Of a stretch of DNA of 64,000 nt, positions 61,001 to 64,000 are shown piece by piece (within the stretch, counting starts at the first letter, position 1; each line of letters starts with the position of its first letter). The notes below the pieces were generated by a model, which had not been told where the DNA came from, made no database searches, and saw nothing but the letters and a program-made list of their open reading frames with translations. The stretch lies in assembly GCF_945859685.1 (NCBI RefSeq), contig NC_079149.1, positions 35,677,043 to 35,741,042 on the forward strand, in the 5' to 3' direction. The position numbers and the translations under genes are program-made. The stretch is from Eupeodes corollae (taxonomy: Eukaryota > Arthropoda > Insecta > Diptera > Syrphidae).

Positions 61001-61610
61001 TACAACATTTTAATGGTTCTGCTAGAAAACCACATCACATTTGTGATTCAGAAGATATTCTTGTGACAACAAAACAAATATCTAAATTGGTCTAGACTGA
61101 GTGTAGACCATATCTATTTTAACAAAGTTTTCTTGATTTAGACTTTCATTTTTAGAAATGAAAATTTAACAATAATTATTTGGTAAGAGAGAACATTTTT
61201 TTTGTTAATTTGACTTATTTCGAAAATGTCTTAATGTTTTGAAATATTGAATGCCAAAACTTAACAAGAAAATTTCATGAAGAAAGCACAACAGTTGTTT
61301 TATGTATCTTTTTTTAGTTTGAGGCTAGTGTCTTAGGCGTCAAGAAATCAGCTGTCAAAATGTGTTTTTATCTTTATTAGCTGTCAGCGCCTGTTATTTT
61401 GTTTTGCTTGATGTCAATTTTTGACAATTTCCTAAATTCAGTATTTTTTAGAATTTTTTTTTATAAAATACATTTATAACTTGGTGTTTCTGAAAAAAAA
61501 ATGTGTATACAAAATAGTAAAAATTTATCAAACTAATATAGTAAAAGCTCAAAGAATTAAGTTCTCTTTTGTTTACAAGGTACAAAAAATCCTTTTTGAG
61601 TGATAAAAAG
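58071..61610. other. Sequence without a recognised gene
   Basis: Contains GTAG-type tetranucleotide runs near 59104, 59513 and 60495, AGC-rich simple sequence at 60205-60240, and T runs. No coding motif. Confidence 0.5.
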
Positions 61611-61612
61611 GT

Positions 61613-64000
61613 ATGATAATAACCTGGACAGCCTCTCCAGCCGAATCTCTTGAGCTCCTGATGAAGACGCACTTTCCCGGTTGCGAGAGTAATAACCCCG
61701 AATCGCTTGAAACCACAGAGTTAAACGTAGATCATATGGAGCAAGTCAATTCCGTTATAACCAGAGAAAATATTTTGTAGGCCATCAATACTTTTTCTCC
61801 ATATAAATCCCAAGGCATGGATGGCATACTGCCAGTTATGCTTCAAAAGTTGCATGATGTGGCAGCTCCATGGCTGGAACTAATTTTCAAAGGATGTCTC
61901 CTTCTCAAACATGTGCCCATGTCGTGGAGACAGGTCAAAGTAGTTTTTATCCCGAAAGTGGGTAGGTGAGGTCACAAATCCGCGAAGGATTTCAGACCAA
62001 TAAGCTTAACATCTTTTGTGCTTTAAACCTTGGAGCGCATTCTTGATTATTATATAAGAGAAATCCTAGTTGGACGACCTCAAGAAAGCTCTCAAACAAT
62101 CCATTATAAAGAATTTACTCTTGCCACCTTCCTAGACATAGAAGGTGCTTTTAACAACGTCCTTACCGAATCCATAGTAGAATCGCTCGTAAAGTTCGGT
62201 GTAGAAGACTTCATTCGAGAATGGATTATTTCCATGCTCAGTGTAAGGAGCATTCGAGCTTCTCTAGGCAATACAATCGCAACAAAACACGTGAGTAGAG
62301 GAACACCCCAGGGTGGTGTCCTTTCACCTCTTCTATTTCTTCTGGTCATGGATACAATTCTCGTTAAATTAAAGAGATGTGGAGTGGCGGCGGTAGCCTA
62401 TGCGGATTATTTGGTGTTAATGGTGTCAGGAAAGTACACCTCTGTGATTAGTGAAATCACGGACTCAGCTTTGAAAAATGTTAGCAGCTGGGCCACGAGT
62501 TGTGGACTAGGAGTTAACCAAAGTAAAACTGAACTGTTGCTCTTTACCATCAAAACTTAAGTACCGCCTTTCACGCTACCTCGTCTCAACGGTCAAATCC
62601 TATCATTGTCTTCCAATGCAAAATATTTGGGAATTATACTCGACCCTAAACTAAACTGGAAACTAAATATTGAAGGACGGGTTAAGAAGGCCTGTGTTGC
62701 CTTCTACGCCTGCAGCAAAACTATCGGCAAAAAGTGGGGACTTCAGTTGAAGATGATTTTATGGACGTACACAGCCGTAGTACGTCCAATCTTAACATAT
62801 GGTTCGATTGTGTGGTTACCTGCTCTTAGCAAAGCCTTTAATATTAGTAAGCTAAAGAAGGTTCAGAGAACAGCTTTAGTGGGCACCACAGGGGCCATGC
62901 GTACTTGCCCAATGGACGCCTTAAACGTTATTTTGGATCTTCTACCAATCGACCTTTTTATTAAATACACATAGTTTCCTGTAGCGCTATTAGGATGAAG
63001 GAATCAAACAGATGGTTGTCAAAACCTTATGGTCACAGCAACACAACATAATTGATTCCCTCAGATATTATCTCGGTAGACACTGACTACTGCACTCCTA
63101 CTTTGAGCCTTAGTAAGGGTTTCAAGGTTATTTTCCCACCCAGAAAAGATTGGGAGGATGACATCGTGTCGAAAGGTTTTGACACAACCATCCTTATTGA
63201 CGGCTCAAAGATGGAGTGCGGAGTTGGTTCTGGGATCTTTTCTGAGTCGCTAGAGTTTTTTAGGCTGAACTGCTGGCAATAAGGGAGGCATGTAAGCTAC
63301 AAACCAAAACCGAAATGTGGCTATCTTTACAGACAGTCAGGCAGCTGTCAAAGCCATTAACTCGGCCCCATCCTCATCTAAATTGGTCCAGCAATGTAGC
63401 GATGAGCTTGCGAGCCTGAATAATAACCTCGGTGCCACCCTGATCTGGTTTCCGGGCCATAGTGGTATCGTGGGAAATAAACGGTCTGACGAGCTAGCCA
63501 GGCAAGGATCAGCTCTTCATAGCTCACTTGCGGTTATGGTTAACATTCCTTTTGGTGCTATGAAGGGTAAAATCTTTTCTATCTACCAAACTGAATCAAA
63601 CCGAAGGTGGAGCAATTTACCCAACTGCATTAACGATCTTCTATGCAGGCCAAGGCAAGACATAGCCAGGATTGTTGCGTTTTGTACCGGACATTGGCCT
63701 ATAGGAGTTCATGCAGAGAAGTTGGTTATAGTTGACCAAAGAGAAACTGAAACTATAATCCATTTCCTCTGCAAATGTCCTGCTTTGGAAAACACTAGAA
63801 TGAAATGCTTTGGAAAAGCATTCTTTCACGAACTTGATGAGCTATCTGAGACAAAGATTAGAGACCTAATCTTTTTTCTCAATGCGACAAAATGGCTCTA
63901 ACATAATCGCTATGAAGCTTCTCTATCAATCTATCCCTTTCAATCAAAGGTCAAACGAGTTTTTGGTATCAAAACGGCGCACTACAGCGCTAATTGGATC
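61613..64000 (+). mobile_element. LOA-type non-LTR retrotransposon, copy 2 (5'-truncated, runs off the window)
   Basis: Homology to the copy at 27.4 kb begins near 61613 with TWTASPAESLELL, within ORF2 between endonuclease and reverse transcriptase. The RT contains FLDIEGAFNNV (about 62130), GTPQGGVLSPLLF and, at 62399-62410, YADY instead of YADD. RNase H contains IDGSKMECGVGSG (63197), FTDSQAAVKAI (63326) and WFPGHSGIVGNK (63448). The tail after RNase H reads RIVAFCTGHWPIGVHAEKL, HFLCKCPAL and FLNATKWL, and stops at 63901. Private deletions lie near 62093 and 63250. The 3' UTR reaches the window edge, and comparison with 20.2 kb suggests only about 50 bp lie outside. The endonuclease and ORF1 are absent. 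Confidence 0.9.

Overview
This window looks like AT-rich, gene-poor insect nuclear DNA, most likely from a fly (Diptera). That rests on the mix of elements: a LOA-type non-LTR retrotransposon with a C-terminal RNase H, jockey-like and RTE-like retrotransposons, many decayed IS630-Tc1-mariner transposases, GTAG/CTAC tetranucleotide runs and CAA/ACG-rich simple sequence. I found no convincing host exon, rRNA, functional tRNA, CRISPR array or bacterial-style operon. Every recognisable reading frame belongs to a transposable element, and nearly all are broken. The window could be intergenic DNA or the inside of a very long intron.

Layout. 0-5 kb: an RTE-like 3' end (2165-2527), a PIF/Harbinger-type MITE with TTA target duplications (2761-3137), and the first copy of an unusual dispersed family built on ~175-bp tandem units (3216-4606). 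5.9-12.2 kb: a repeat with a CAAA-rich tail, a mariner-superfamily pseudogene carrying four tandem copies of one internal segment, a second copy of the 175-bp family in reverse, an RTE fragment and another mariner fragment. 13.9-20.2 kb: the longest copy of the 175-bp family, then at least four mariner fragments, a retrotransposon RNase H tail and a short LOA insertion with a 14-bp target duplication. 22.1-24.2 kb: a jockey-like element on the minus strand, split by an RTE insertion with a 13-bp target duplication.

27.4-31.6 kb: the best-preserved element, a LOA-type retrotransposon with 5' UTR, ORF1 and ORF2 (endonuclease, reverse transcriptase, RNase H) but no 3' end. 34.7-39.8 kb: two jockey-like fragments, a tRNA-derived SINE with a 13-bp target duplication, a truncated 175-bp-family copy and an AAATAT microsatellite. 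42.3-44.6 kb: a decayed transposase-like gene of a family I cannot name, with a D..D..CxxH..E pattern. 48.2-53.9 kb: an RTE-like element with a SINE inside its reverse transcriptase, then a tandemly duplicated jockey-like region. 56.0-58.1 kb: a Tc1 fragment fused to a 175-bp-family end, then another jockey-like piece. 61.6-64.0 kb: a second LOA copy that runs off the window.

The genes do not form a pathway. The window is a layered record of insertions, and several layers can be ordered by nesting: RTE into jockey, SINE into RTE, and LOA into or beside mariner. The two most novel items are the 175-bp tandem family (six pieces) and the unassigned transposase.
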